From: Litoribacillus peritrichatus | Lineage (GTDB): Bacteria > Pseudomonadota > Gammaproteobacteria > Pseudomonadales > Litoribrevibacteraceae | Assembly: GCF_039537985.1 (NCBI RefSeq) | Contig: NZ_BAABBN010000004.1 | Coordinates: 1,054,001-1,118,000, forward strand | DNA: 64,000 nucleotides | Direction of reading: 5' to 3' | In this document: positions 41,727 to 51,381 of the stretch, piece by piece | Layout of the letters: each line of letters begins with the position of its first letter | Numbering within the stretch: the first letter of the stretch is position 1 | Program-made: the position numbers and the translations under genes | Notes under the pieces: generated by a model | The model's database searches: none | Told to the model about the DNA's origin: nothing | What the model saw: the letters and a program-made list of their open reading frames with translations, nothing else

Positions 41727-42090
41727 AGCAATCGCGCCTTCCTTAGCTTACTTCTGTACTGATTAATCAGTCCTTGTTGAATTGTCTATTGTCGAGTTAA
41801 TTAAGACAACTGAACACCCGTGGACTCAGGTTTGTGAGGTAGAACAACGTACATCATTCTTTCTCTTGATTTAATGAGCGGGAGTTTAACACCTCACTTT
41901 GCTTTGGTGCGATGCGAAAAGCAGTAACTTGAGAGAATATTTTTCTTTTGTGGATTGGGTCGCATCTTTCGGGTTGACCTGTAATACCATACAAACTAAC
42001 CTGCCCGCAGGATAAATACCCTTAATACGCAAGTATTAGACGAGAGTGTCAAGTTGGGTGATTTCAAAGGATTGGAGTGGAACATAGGAT
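41727..42090. promoter_or_regulatory. Divergent promoter region of the T6SS locus
   Basis: A 364-bp region between the divergent kinase and tagH genes. I searched for sigma-54 elements (GG-N10-GC) and found none clear. GGATTGGAGTGG around 42070 precedes the tagH ATG as a ribosome-binding site. No specific operator could be recognised; the promoters for the 17-gene system must lie here. Confidence 0.4.
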
Positions 42091-43530
42091 ATGTTGCTAG
42101 AGTTAACTGTGGTTAGCTACCACCGACTGTCTCCAAGACAGGTTGCGGTTAAAACGTTTGATCAAATGGGCGGAACTATTGGGCGATCTGAGTCGTCTGA
42201 TTGGTATTTGCCTGACCCTGAACGGGTGGTTTCCGGTACCCATGCGCGCATCGAGCAGCGTGGTTCTTCTTTCTTTATTACCGATCTTTCTACTAATGGT
42301 TTGTTTGTTAATCGCTCTGTGGAGCCATTAGGCATTGATAATGCGCAAATCTTGAATGATGGTGACTTTCTTTCTTTAGGTGAATATGAGATAGAAGTCA
42401 GAGTCGTGTCTGAAAAATCGACTGCCACTGAGCCTGTTGTAGGTGCGTCTTCTGTAGAGTCTCGGGTTTCTTCTCAGTCAAATTTAAAGCCTGATGTTGG
42501 AATGGGTATTCCAATGTCCGATATTGCAGGTTTGCAAGTTGCCAGTAGTGGCAGTAGCAGTAGCCCAAGTGCAGTGGGTCAGGCTGGTGCTGTCAGCTCC
42601 GTGAGTACTGCTGATCATATAAGTACTGTAGGTCGGGTGGAATCGGTTCAGTCAGTGGATGCAGCGAGTGTTTCTTCTACCTTGGATGATCACTTTTTGC
42701 CTCCTTCGCCTGAAATGATTCCGGAAGAATGGGATAACGAGTGGTCTGGTATTGAAGAGCCTTCATTGGAACCAGCACCATTGGTGGGTTTAACAAATAC
42801 AGCCAGTGGAAGTGTTTTGCCGGAGGCTGTTGTTCCTAATAGTGGTTCTTCGACCGCGCCTTCACTTGTCGGCTCGGTTAAAACGGCGCCTACAAGCCCA
42901 GCCGTAAATACAAGCCCAACCCCAGATAAGAGTGGCGCTTCAGCCCAGATGTCCGCAGGAGATATGGCTGCGTTCTTAAAAGGCTTGGGTGTATCAAGTC
43001 AAATGATTCCTGCGGATGCTTCTGATCAATGGTGGGAACAGTTGGGTGTTTCCTTTCAAGAGCTATTAATGGGCCTTATGGGGATTCTGAGGGCGCGCTC
43101 GACGGTTAAGAGTGAGTTTCGGGTTAATCAAACGACGTTCCAGCAAAAAGAAAACAATCCACTTAAATTTTCTGCCACTGTGGATGATGTTTTTCATAAT
43201 CTGTTTAATCGTTCGGGTGCCAGTTTCTTACCGCCGCGACAGGCCATTAAAGATGCGTTCGATGATGTGAATCGTCACGAAGAGGCGATCATGGCTGGAG
43301 CAAAGGGTTCAATTGTGGGTGTGTTGAAACAGCTTTCACCTGAGTTTATTGAAAGTAAGGATTTCAGTTCTTCGTTTATGGATAAAATGACGCCAGCGCG
43401 TCGACAGGCGAGGTATTGGGAGATGTATAAAGACTTGTACAAAGATGTGCATGGCGATATGTCTCAGGAAGGAACGCGTGCGGTCAATGATGAATTTACC
43501 GCTGCTTATGAAGCTGCGTTAAAGAAATAG
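42091..43530 (+). CDS. tagH: T6SS-associated FHA-domain protein TagH
   Basis: A 479-residue protein that recognises phosphothreonine and couples kinase activity to T6SS assembly. The N-terminal FHA domain (about 26-100) has GGTIGRSESSDWYLP with the phosphopeptide binders G31-R32, S48, H51 (VVSGTHARIE) and STNGLFVN. A long Ser/Gly/Thr-rich linker (about 110-300) leads to the conserved C-terminal TagH domain (AAFLKGLGVSSQ, FRVNQTTFQQKENNPLKFS, DAFDDVNRHEEAIMAG). It is first in the operon, 56 bp before tssJ. Confidence 0.93.
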   Translation: MLLELTVVSYHRLSPRQVAVKTFDQMGGTIGRSESSDWYLPDPERVVSGTHARIEQRGSSFFITDLSTNGLFVNRSVEPLGIDNAQILNDGDFLSLGEYEIEVRVVSEKSTATEPVVGASSVESRVSSQSNLKPDVGMGIPMSDIAGLQVASSGSSSSPSAVGQAGAVSSVSTADHISTVGRVESVQSVDAASVSSTLDDHFLPPSPEMIPEEWDNEWSGIEEPSLEPAPLVGLTNTASGSVLPEAVVPNSGSSTAPSLVGSVKTAPTSPAVNTSPTPDKSGASAQMSAGDMAAFLKGLGVSSQMIPADASDQWWEQLGVSFQELLMGLMGILRARSTVKSEFRVNQTTFQQKENNPLKFSATVDDVFHNLFNRSGASFLPPRQAIKDAFDDVNRHEEAIMAGAKGSIVGVLKQLSPEFIESKDFSSSFMDKMTPARRQARYWEMYKDLYKDVHGDMSQEGTRAVNDEFTAAYEAALKK

Positions 43531-43586
43531 GTTTTATAAATGCCAATAAAGGCAATTCAATCACTTGATTCAGAGGAGGTAAAGCA

Positions 43587-44249
43587 ATGAAGGGATTTAC
43601 AAGGTTGCATAAGCTGAAGCTAATTGCAGTTTTAATGGTGTTTTTGTTGTCGGGGTGTCAAAGCTTTTATTCTGCGTTCCCGCCTTCCACTGATTTCCAT
43701 TTTAAGGTTGCAAATCATGTTAACCCGGATCTGGACGGAAGACCTTCGCCGGTGGTAGTTAAGGTTTATGAGTTGGCGTCAAGAACTCGCTTCATGAATC
43801 AGGACTTCTTTGTTTTATATGATGCGCCTGAGTCCGTATTGGGCGTTGATTTACTTAGAAAGGAAGAACTTGAATTTCAGCCGGGAGATCGTTACGAGTT
43901 TGATATGTCGCTGTCTCCGGCGGCTCGTTATGTGGCGGTAGTGGTTGCGTACCGTGATATTGAAAAGGCACGCTGGAAGGCTGTGGTTGAAGTAGATCCG
44001 ACGGATTACGACAATATGTATGTTTATATGGATGAGCTTGCTGTTTACATTCGTGAACATGATCTGGACATCAACCGAAACGAACCACAGCAAGTAGCGG
44101 ATAAAGATACAAAGGATTCCGAATTACCACAAGGTGTCAAAGATGCAGCACAAGATGTGGCTGACGAAGTGGATGCGGATGATGTGGTTAAAAAGCCGAC
44201 GGCCAAGGACGTAGCGTCAGAGGCAAAAGGGTTGATCAATAAGATCTAA
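43587..44249 (+). CDS. tssJ: T6SS outer-membrane lipoprotein TssJ, with extended tail
   Basis: A 220-residue lipoprotein that anchors the TssJLM membrane complex in the outer membrane. The lipobox is VFLLSGCQSF (cysteine about residue 24). The TssJ fold follows: PVVVKVYELASRTRFMNQDF and EFQPGDRYEFDMSLSPAARY. After about residue 155 a ~65-residue acidic/basic low-complexity helix tail continues (DEVDADDVVKKPTAKDV), longer than most TssJ proteins (about 150-180). AGGAGG precedes the ATG. Confidence 0.92.
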   Translation: MKGFTRLHKLKLIAVLMVFLLSGCQSFYSAFPPSTDFHFKVANHVNPDLDGRPSPVVVKVYELASRTRFMNQDFFVLYDAPESVLGVDLLRKEELEFQPGDRYEFDMSLSPAARYVAVVVAYRDIEKARWKAVVEVDPTDYDNMYVYMDELAVYIREHDLDINRNEPQQVADKDTKDSELPQGVKDAAQDVADEVDADDVVKKPTAKDVASEAKGLINKI

Positions 44250-44283
44250 GCAGTTTGGTAAGCAAGCGAAAAGGATGTCATAG

Positions 44284-45612
44284 ATGAGTGATTTTAGCCG
44301 GGTTTCCTGGAATGAGGGGATGTTTTTACGACCTCAGCATTTCCAGCAGCAAGACCGATATTTTACCAATACACAAGCTCGTTTGCTTGCTCAGTTGAAT
44401 GCCTATGGCTGGGGTGTTCATGATTATTCAATTGATGAGCAGTTCTTAAGGTTGGGTCAGTTCGGACTGGAATCCGTTAATGGTGTATTTGCTGATGGTA
44501 CATTGATTCAGTTGCCTGAACTGGATGACTTGCCAAACGCGATTGATGTGCCAAAAGGGTGTAAGGATGAGCAGGTTTATCTTTGCTTGCCGATTGATAA
44601 ACATTCAGGTGTTAACATCAGCAGTGATGACAGCACCTCGATTACCCGCTATAAATTTTTAGATCATGGCGTAGTTGATAACTCTATTGGCGGCAGTGCG
44701 TTTGAAACCATTCAGTTAGCAAAACTGAAAACACTGTTGAAATTAGAGTCTGAAGATCGTGCTGGCTATGTCTCAATTCCGGTTGCCCGTGTCATCGAGT
44801 TAACGGATGACGGTATTGTTCGTTTGGATAAGAAATTTATTCCTCCTCTGTTGAATATTCAGCAAAACAGTCGATTGATGGCACTGGTTCGTGAAACGAT
44901 CGGAATGATTCGCCAAAGGGCGGAAGCGCTGGCTGCACGTATTTCTCAGGGACAAGGAAGAGCCAGTTCCATTGCCGATTTTTTAATGCTTCAGGTGCTC
45001 AATCGTTATGAGCCTCTTTTCAAACACGTTGTTTCCACTTCGGGGACGCACCCGGAAGATCTGTATATCCAGATGATTACCTTTGCGGGTGAGCTTGCGA
45101 CTTTCACTGCCAAAGAAAAGAGAACGCCCGAGTTTGAGAAATACCAACACGACAACCTGACTTCTGTGTTTGGTAATGTGATGGTTGCGCTTAACCAAAC
45201 CTTGAGTGTGGTGTTGGAGCAAACTGCTTTGGCCTTGCCGTTGGAGCAATCCAAGTTTGGTATTCATGTTGCGCCATTAACAGACAAGTCTTTGCTTGAG
45301 GATGCGCAGTTTGTCATTGCGGTTTCAGCCGCGCTGCCAAATGATGATATTCGCAAGCATCTACCTGCTCGTATCAAGATCGGTTCAGTTGAACAAATCA
45401 GAGATTTGGTAAATAACCAGCTACCAGGGATTCCGGTCACCGCTTTGCCGGTTGCGCCAAGGCAGGTTCCGTTTAACGCGGGATATCACTACTTTCAGCT
45501 GGATAAAACCAGTGATTACTGGCCTCGACTGGCCAACAGTGGTGGGATAGCACTTCATTTGTCCGGTAATTACCCCGGTTTAAAAATCGAGTTATGGGCG
45601 ATTAAAGGCTAG
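44284..45612 (+). CDS. tssK: T6SS baseplate protein TssK
   Basis: A 442-residue protein linking the baseplate to the membrane complex. Canonical features: SRVSWNEGMFLRPQHFQQQD at the N terminus, GQFGLESVNGVFADGT and SRLMALVRETIGMIRQRAEA, a helical middle, and RQVPFNAGYHYFQLDKTSDYW near the C terminus. Length matches the family (about 445). AAAAGGATG lies before the ATG. It is 34 bp after tssJ. Confidence 0.96.
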   Translation: MSDFSRVSWNEGMFLRPQHFQQQDRYFTNTQARLLAQLNAYGWGVHDYSIDEQFLRLGQFGLESVNGVFADGTLIQLPELDDLPNAIDVPKGCKDEQVYLCLPIDKHSGVNISSDDSTSITRYKFLDHGVVDNSIGGSAFETIQLAKLKTLLKLESEDRAGYVSIPVARVIELTDDGIVRLDKKFIPPLLNIQQNSRLMALVRETIGMIRQRAEALAARISQGQGRASSIADFLMLQVLNRYEPLFKHVVSTSGTHPEDLYIQMITFAGELATFTAKEKRTPEFEKYQHDNLTSVFGNVMVALNQTLSVVLEQTALALPLEQSKFGIHVAPLTDKSLLEDAQFVIAVSAALPNDDIRKHLPARIKIGSVEQIRDLVNNQLPGIPVTALPVAPRQVPFNAGYHYFQLDKTSDYWPRLANSGGIALHLSGNYPGLKIELWAIKG

Positions 45613-45755
45613 CAACAGGGCTTCTGATTCCGTTAATTGGAAGAGGGCATCACGGGGTTAATCTATACGGTTTGCTTGCAGATGTTCAGGTTCCTGCTGA
45701 TTATTTCAAGAATTCACAATATTGCGATGTACTTGCTAACAAGGATTTGTTGCAG

Positions 45756-47075
45756 ATGACAGATAAAACCATTATGAAGCCTCGTCCCGGTGGGCGTGGT
45801 GCCAGTAAACCTGCGCCAGCAGATGGTGCCCCCAAGCCAGCGCAGCCAGTAGAAAATCCCGATAAGACGGTCATGTCATCGAATGACAATTCGGCAGCGA
45901 TTCGGCAGAAAGCTCAAACGGTTGCCATAGGCGATAATGTGCTTGTTGATGAAGCAAGTACATTGTTTTCTCTGATTGCAAAAGTTCGAAATACGCCAAA
46001 ACATCATGATGTGAATGCTCTAAAGCGTCAGTGTGTTGAACTAATAAAAAATTATGAGCAGGGTCTTCGTTACAAATCAGTCGATGGCGATCAAATTGAA
46101 TCGGCTCGATATTGTTTGTGCTCATTTATTGATGAGGCGGTATTAAATACGCCTTGGGGTGAGCAAAGTGAGTGGGGCGCTGAGAGCTTACTTTCTACGT
46201 TTCATAATGAGACCTGGGGTGGTGAGTATTTTTATACATTGCTCCAGGCGTGTATAGCTTCACCCAGTGAACATCTATTGTTGCTGGAATTGCAGTATCT
46301 TTGTTTGTCGTTGGGTTTTAACGGAAAAATGCGCGTGGAAGAGCGTGGCTCCGAAAAGCTCGAAGAGTTCAGGGAGCAGGCGTATCGGGCGATTCGAACA
46401 CAGCGTCAAGAGCATGAGCGAGAATTGTCGCCAGAGTGGCGTGTCAGTGTTGAGCATGGTTCTTTTGAGCAGAAAGGTTTTCCTCTTTGGGTGATTCTTG
46501 CCATGTTTGGCGCGATTTTGCTCTCTTCATATATGTTGTTTAGTTACAAAATTAACAGCTATTCAGACGGTGTATACCGGGAATTAAGCACTTTGGTGCC
46601 TTGGTCGCAACCTGAACCGCAAACGATGACAATTAAAGACAGAGACGAGTCTGTTCGTTTGCGCCAATTATTGCAGACCGAAATTCAGCGGGATTTGGTT
46701 GAGGTGTTTGAATTATCAGATCGCATTCGTATTCGCATCGGCTCTGAATTGTTGTTCAGTGGCGGTAATGCCGGGATCAAAGAAGATTTCGCTCCGGTTG
46801 TGGCTAAAATTGCCCGTTCGCTAGAGTCTATTGATGGCAAAGTGTTAATAACGGCGCACACGGACGACAAAACGATTTTCTCCAGTAAATACCCATCCAA
46901 TTGGCATCTTTCTTTAGCCAGGGCTAATGCGATTTCAGATGCATTAGCTGATAAGACCGATTTGCGCGGACGTCTGTGGCCGGAAGGTCGGGGTGAAGCG
47001 GAACCGATTGTGCCAAATGATTCGGATGAAAACCGACGAATGAATCGTCGTATCGAAATTGACCTGCTGCCATAA
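45756..47075 (+). CDS. tssL: T6SS inner-membrane protein TssL with OmpA-like domain
   Basis: 439 residues from the ATG at 45756 (AAGGA about 10 bases upstream); an in-frame TTG at 45672 would add 28 unlikely residues. A flexible N terminus carries two similar threonine motifs, MTDKTIMKP (T5) and PDKTVMSS (T38), which look like kinase/FHA target sites. The DotU-like helical domain (about 60-235), a membrane helix (about 245-270, FPLWVILAMFGAILLSSYML) and an OmpA-type peptidoglycan-binding domain (about 320-439, DENRRMNRRIEIDLLP) follow. It forms the TssJLM complex with the next gene. Confidence 0.95.
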   Translation: MTDKTIMKPRPGGRGASKPAPADGAPKPAQPVENPDKTVMSSNDNSAAIRQKAQTVAIGDNVLVDEASTLFSLIAKVRNTPKHHDVNALKRQCVELIKNYEQGLRYKSVDGDQIESARYCLCSFIDEAVLNTPWGEQSEWGAESLLSTFHNETWGGEYFYTLLQACIASPSEHLLLLELQYLCLSLGFNGKMRVEERGSEKLEEFREQAYRAIRTQRQEHERELSPEWRVSVEHGSFEQKGFPLWVILAMFGAILLSSYMLFSYKINSYSDGVYRELSTLVPWSQPEPQTMTIKDRDESVRLRQLLQTEIQRDLVEVFELSDRIRIRIGSELLFSGGNAGIKEDFAPVVAKIARSLESIDGKVLITAHTDDKTIFSSKYPSNWHLSLARANAISDALADKTDLRGRLWPEGRGEAEPIVPNDSDENRRMNRRIEIDLLP

Positions 47076-47097
47076 GCTGTAAATAAAGGAATATAAA

Positions 47098-50000
47098 ATG
47101 TCTCTCAAAGGATTTGCGAAACGTACTGGGTCATTGTTTAAGTCCCGGTGGGTTGTCACTACGATTGGTTTGATTGCATTGGCTGTCTTGCTTTGGTTTG
47201 GCGGCCCGTTAGTCGCGATTGCCGGGGTGGAGCCTTTGGCAAGCCCGGTTGTCCGCTTGCTTATTATCCTTCTGATCGCGATTGGCTGGGGTGTTAGCAA
47301 CATGCTGACCAAAGCACGTCAGAAAAACCGGGATAAAGCGGCTGTAAATAGTCTGCTTAATGGTGATGAAGATGAGCAGCAGGATGTAATCGCTAAGCGT
47401 GATATTGAAATCTTACGCAAGCGTATGCAGCAGGCTTTGGAGATACTGAAAAGTTCAAGTTTCAGTAAAGGCCGCGATGTTAATCAGTTGCCGTGGTATA
47501 TGCTGATCGGGCCTCCGGGGTCGGGTAAAACAACTGCATTGCATAATTCAGGGCTTGAGTTTCCGTTAAAAGAAAAAATGGGTGCCGATTCCATCGAAGG
47601 TATCGGCGGCACTCGTCAATGCGATTGGTGGTTTACCAATAAAGCGGTATTGATTGATACTGCCGGAAGATACACAACTCAAGACAGTCATTCGACTCAG
47701 GATTCACAAGCCTGGCAAGGGTTTTTGGGGTTGTTACGGAAGTATCGTCCTCAGCGTCCGATCAATGGTGTGCTGATGTTTGTCAGTATGGCTGACTTAC
47801 TGACGCAAACCCGGACGGAGCGGAATATTCATGCTCGTGCCATTAAACAGCGGGTTCAGGAGCTGCAAAATCAGCTGGGCATGAGCTTTCCTGTCTATAT
47901 TGTCTTTACCAAAGCGGATTTAATCGCCGGATTCAGTGAATTCTTTGATGACTTGTCTAAGGAAGAAATGGAACAAGTCTGGGGTATGACGTTTGGCGTG
48001 GAAGCAGAAGACCCGGAAAAAGGGGTTGTGGCTGAGTTTAACAAAGAGTTTCATTCGATTGTTCAGCGCTTGAATCAGCGTTTGAATTCCAGATTGCAGT
48101 TTGAGCATGATCTGGAACGCAGAACGCTTATTTATGAGTTTCCTAAGCAACTTCGCCTGCTGCAATCTGCGGCCGATGATTTCCTTAAAGAAATTTTCTC
48201 TCCCAATGCGTTTGAGCAGTCTCCAATGTTGCGAGGCGTTTACATCGCCAGTGCAACGCAGGAAGGTGTGCCAATTGACCGGGTGATGGCACAACTTGGC
48301 AATGGTTTTGGTTTGTCGGAGCCTGCATTGAGGCGACAAACGGGTGAAGGAAAAGGGTACTTTATTAAGCGTTTGCTCGAAGATGTGGTGTTTCCTGAGC
48401 AAAGTCTGGCTTCGGTAAATCAGTTTCATGAGCAAAAACATCGCTGGATTCGACAGGGGGCGTTGGCGGTGGCTTCGGTTACTTCGTTGGTGTTGCTTGG
48501 CAGTTGGTTCAATAGTTATCAATGGAATAAAGCCTTGACGGATGGCAGTGCTGAAGCCATATCTCACTACAAAGAGGTGTCTGGTGGCGAGCTGAGTGAA
48601 GATAATGATGTTGTGTCTTTGGCGACGGCTTTAACCATTCTTAGGGATATGCCTGCGGGCTTCACTAATCAGTTGCCTGAAGATGGCCCAAAAAACATGG
48701 GTCTGTATCAGGGGGATAAATTAGGGCAGCCAGCCAGTTCAGCTTATAAAAGAGCCCTTGACGGATATTTCACGAATTACCTTGTTAAGGCGTTGAAAAC
48801 GGAAATGGTTGTGAATGCAGATCATCGTGATTATCTGTATGAAACTCTTAAATCTTACCTGATGCTGTTTCAGCCAGAGCATTTTGATAGTGAGCAAGTG
48901 AAGTCCTGGTTTGCCTTGTACTTTGATCGAAAATTACCTGGTGATATTAATAGTGATATCAGGCAGGAGTTGGCTGAGCATTTGGATAATTTGTTGCTAC
49001 AAGGCTTCCGTGCGCAAATGGATCGTCAGTCTGTTGCAGATGCGCGAGAGTTGCTGATGGCAACGCCGCTGGCAGAGCGTGCATATCAGAGGTTGAAGCG
49101 TGAATTCACTAAGAGCCATATTCCTGATTTCAGACTGAACGATGTGTTGGGTTCTGACAGCTTGGGCGTCATTCGAAGAACCAGTGGCGCACCTTTGCAT
49201 GAAGGTATTCCAGGGCTTTATACCTACAAGGGGTTTCATGGCATCTTCTTAGTTGAAAACGGACGCATTATTAAGCGCCTGATGGAAGATAGCTGGGTGT
49301 ATGGCGATGAGCTTGATTTTGTAAATGATGAGGGTTCAAGCAGTCTTGCGGATCAGGTGCAAGAGAAGTACTTACGAGATTATGTGTATCAATGGCAGGA
49401 ATTGCTAAACGATATTGAAGTAAGACCGGTGACCAATGTAGATCAGGGACTTTATATTACTAAGATCCTGGCAGGGCCTGAACAGCCGATCCAGAGCATC
49501 ATCAATGGTGCGAAAGAGAATATGAGGCTGACTAAACTGCCTATTTCTGATAATGCGAAAGCCGCAGGTGAAGTGGCAGGTAATGCAGCGGAGATTGCTT
49601 TCTCTCAGAAGAAATCTCGCTTAAGCCGTCTGCTGCCGGATGAAATGCCTCAGGTGGACATTGACTTGCCGGGTAAAGAAGTAGAAAGCGTATTTAAGGA
49701 TTATCTGAAGGTCGAAGCAGCTCAGCTGGATGAAATTTCTGTCTCCATGCGTAAGCTGTATCACTACATCGAGCAGTTATCAGCACCGGGCGCAATGCCT
49801 AGTCAGGCATATGTTCATCAGCTAAACAGTAAGAAAGGTGATGAGCTTAAAACTTCTTTGCGTCGCTTGAAAAAAGACTTACCGCATCCGTTTGCTGATT
49901 GGTTGTCTAACTTGTCGGGTCAAACTACGCAGATTTTTGCTCAAGGCACTAAAGAGCACATTAATGAAGCTTGGGAGACCATCGTATTGGCTGAATACCT

Positions 50001-50646
50001 TCGTGCTATTAAAGGTAAATATCCAATAAATAAGCGCAGCTCTAAGGACGTTAAACTTAAAGACTTTGAGAAGTTCTTTGGTTACGGAGGAACCATGGAT
50101 AAATTCTTTAATGATTATCTGGCTCATTTTGTAAACACCAGAAAATCGCCTTGGACTTTTAAGCGCAATATCGGCCTTGATTCTAAAGTACTGGATACTT
50201 TCCAAAGAGCGCAGCGTATCCGTAAGGCTTTCTTTGAGCCGGGCAGTCGTACACTCAGAATTGAGTTTGGTTTAAAACCGGTTTTCCTGGATCGTCATAT
50301 CACGCATTTCATGTTTGAAATGGACGGTCAGGAGTTGTCATATCGTCATGGGCCTACGCGTACTAAGCAGTTTGTGTGGCCTGGAGAAAGAGATCAGCTT
50401 CAAACCCGCATGATCTTTACGCCTCCAAATGGTGGTTTGCCTGTGAATACGACATTTGATGGTGCTTGGTCGTGGTTCCGCTTGTTGGATGATGCGGCTA
50501 AAAACAGGCCGAAAACCAAGAAAGATAAGATTTTGCACTTAGCGCTTCAGGGAAATAATGCTCGTATTGAGCTTCAACCGAACAGTGTGATAAGTCCTTT
50601 CTGGAACAAAGAGTTGGAGAAGTTCAGATGTCCGATGTCGCTATAA
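47098..50646 (+). CDS. tssM: T6SS membrane-complex protein TssM (IcmF)
   Basis: 1182 residues. Two N-terminal membrane helices (about 15-35 and 45-65) flank a loop; a cytoplasmic ATPase domain follows with Walker A GPPGSGKTTA (about 138-147) and DTAGRYTTQD (Walker B/G3-like), and a third helix (about 455-475, LAVASVTSLVLLGSWF). A large periplasmic part with the IcmF-related region ends in the C-terminal TssM core (GPTRTKQFVWPGE). TssM spans the envelope between TssL and TssJ. It overlaps the next gene by 19 bp. Confidence 0.96.
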   Translation: MSLKGFAKRTGSLFKSRWVVTTIGLIALAVLLWFGGPLVAIAGVEPLASPVVRLLIILLIAIGWGVSNMLTKARQKNRDKAAVNSLLNGDEDEQQDVIAKRDIEILRKRMQQALEILKSSSFSKGRDVNQLPWYMLIGPPGSGKTTALHNSGLEFPLKEKMGADSIEGIGGTRQCDWWFTNKAVLIDTAGRYTTQDSHSTQDSQAWQGFLGLLRKYRPQRPINGVLMFVSMADLLTQTRTERNIHARAIKQRVQELQNQLGMSFPVYIVFTKADLIAGFSEFFDDLSKEEMEQVWGMTFGVEAEDPEKGVVAEFNKEFHSIVQRLNQRLNSRLQFEHDLERRTLIYEFPKQLRLLQSAADDFLKEIFSPNAFEQSPMLRGVYIASATQEGVPIDRVMAQLGNGFGLSEPALRRQTGEGKGYFIKRLLEDVVFPEQSLASVNQFHEQKHRWIRQGALAVASVTSLVLLGSWFNSYQWNKALTDGSAEAISHYKEVSGGELSEDNDVVSLATALTILRDMPAGFTNQLPEDGPKNMGLYQGDKLGQPASSAYKRALDGYFTNYLVKALKTEMVVNADHRDYLYETLKSYLMLFQPEHFDSEQVKSWFALYFDRKLPGDINSDIRQELAEHLDNLLLQGFRAQMDRQSVADARELLMATPLAERAYQRLKREFTKSHIPDFRLNDVLGSDSLGVIRRTSGAPLHEGIPGLYTYKGFHGIFLVENGRIIKRLMEDSWVYGDELDFVNDEGSSSLADQVQEKYLRDYVYQWQELLNDIEVRPVTNVDQGLYITKILAGPEQPIQSIINGAKENMRLTKLPISDNAKAAGEVAGNAAEIAFSQKKSRLSRLLPDEMPQVDIDLPGKEVESVFKDYLKVEAAQLDEISVSMRKLYHYIEQLSAPGAMPSQAYVHQLNSKKGDELKTSLRRLKKDLPHPFADWLSNLSGQTTQIFAQGTKEHINEAWETIVLAEYLRAIKGKYPINKRSSKDVKLKDFEKFFGYGGTMDKFFNDYLAHFVNTRKSPWTFKRNIGLDSKVLDTFQRAQRIRKAFFEPGSRTLRIEFGLKPVFLDRHITHFMFEMDGQELSYRHGPTRTKQFVWPGERDQLQTRMIFTPPNGGLPVNTTFDGAWSWFRLLDDAAKNRPKTKKDKILHLALQGNNARIELQPNSVISPFWNKELEKFRCPMSL

Positions 50647-51350
50647 ACTCAGGGGTTGGTATCTGTGGGAAAATACCCACCCGAGGAGACTTCTTATCTC
50701 AAGGTTTGCCTCTTGGTTTTCTCGAGAGTTGGAATGAGTGGCTGCAGGCGGTGCTTGCAGTCAGTCGCGAACAATTGGGCAATGCTTGGCTGGATCGTTA
50801 TTTAACCAGCCCGATCTGGCATTTTGCGTTGTCTAGCCGGGTGTGTGGGGATTCTGCAATGGCAGGAACCTTTATTCCGAGTGTGGACCAGGTTGGGCGT
50901 CATTTCCCGTTTGCGATGGTAAAAGAAGTCGCTCAAACCCCAGTTCAGATGTGGGCTAACCAAGCATGGTCTGATGTGCTGGAGCCTTGGATTCTGGCAA
51001 GCCTGGAGGATGATTTCTATCTTGAGTCCTGGTTTGAGATGTTGAAAAAAGAGGATCTTCCTTGGCCCGATGCTTCGGCAATGACTGCATCGGTGGCTCG
51101 AAGTGAGCGTTCGGTAAGAGGCCAAATCATCGAGTCGGCTAAGGAAGAGGATCTAACGCCTTTAGGTTTGTTACATCAGAGCTATTGTGATCAGTTTGGT
51201 CGTTATTGTCTCTGGTGGACACAGGGCTCAGAAGAAGTTGCACCATGTTTGGTAGTCACGGACGGTTTGCCACAGGTCAGTCAATTCAGTGCCATGTTGG
51301 ATGGTAACTGGGATCAGTGGGGATGGCAGAGAAAGCAGATTATTTGCTGA
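50628..51350 (+). CDS. tagF: T6SS-associated protein TagF (ImpM family)
   Basis: A 240-residue protein. The N-terminal motif GICGKIPTRGDFLSQGLPLG is the signature of ImpM/TagF. Further on, FAMVKEVAQTPVQMW and AMLDGNWDQWGWQ are typical. TagF represses T6SS activity after translation, independently of kinase phosphorylation, in Pseudomonas H1-T6SS. The ATG lies inside the tssM end (19-bp overlap). It is followed by the PP2C phosphatase gene. Confidence 0.93.
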   Translation: MSDVAINSGVGICGKIPTRGDFLSQGLPLGFLESWNEWLQAVLAVSREQLGNAWLDRYLTSPIWHFALSSRVCGDSAMAGTFIPSVDQVGRHFPFAMVKEVAQTPVQMWANQAWSDVLEPWILASLEDDFYLESWFEMLKKEDLPWPDASAMTASVARSERSVRGQIIESAKEEDLTPLGLLHQSYCDQFGRYCLWWTQGSEEVAPCLVVTDGLPQVSQFSAMLDGNWDQWGWQRKQIIC

Positions 51351-51381
51351 ATATAACAAGATATAGGGAAGTAGATTGGTT

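Noticed and set aside
45672..45755. 28-residue N-terminal extension of TssL from TTG
   Set aside because: No ribosome-binding site near the TTG; AAGGA sits properly before the ATG at 45756.
47920..48567. 215-codon antisense frame inside tssM
   Set aside because: Shadow of a strongly supported gene; composition (Arg, His and Leu rich) is typical of antisense frames.
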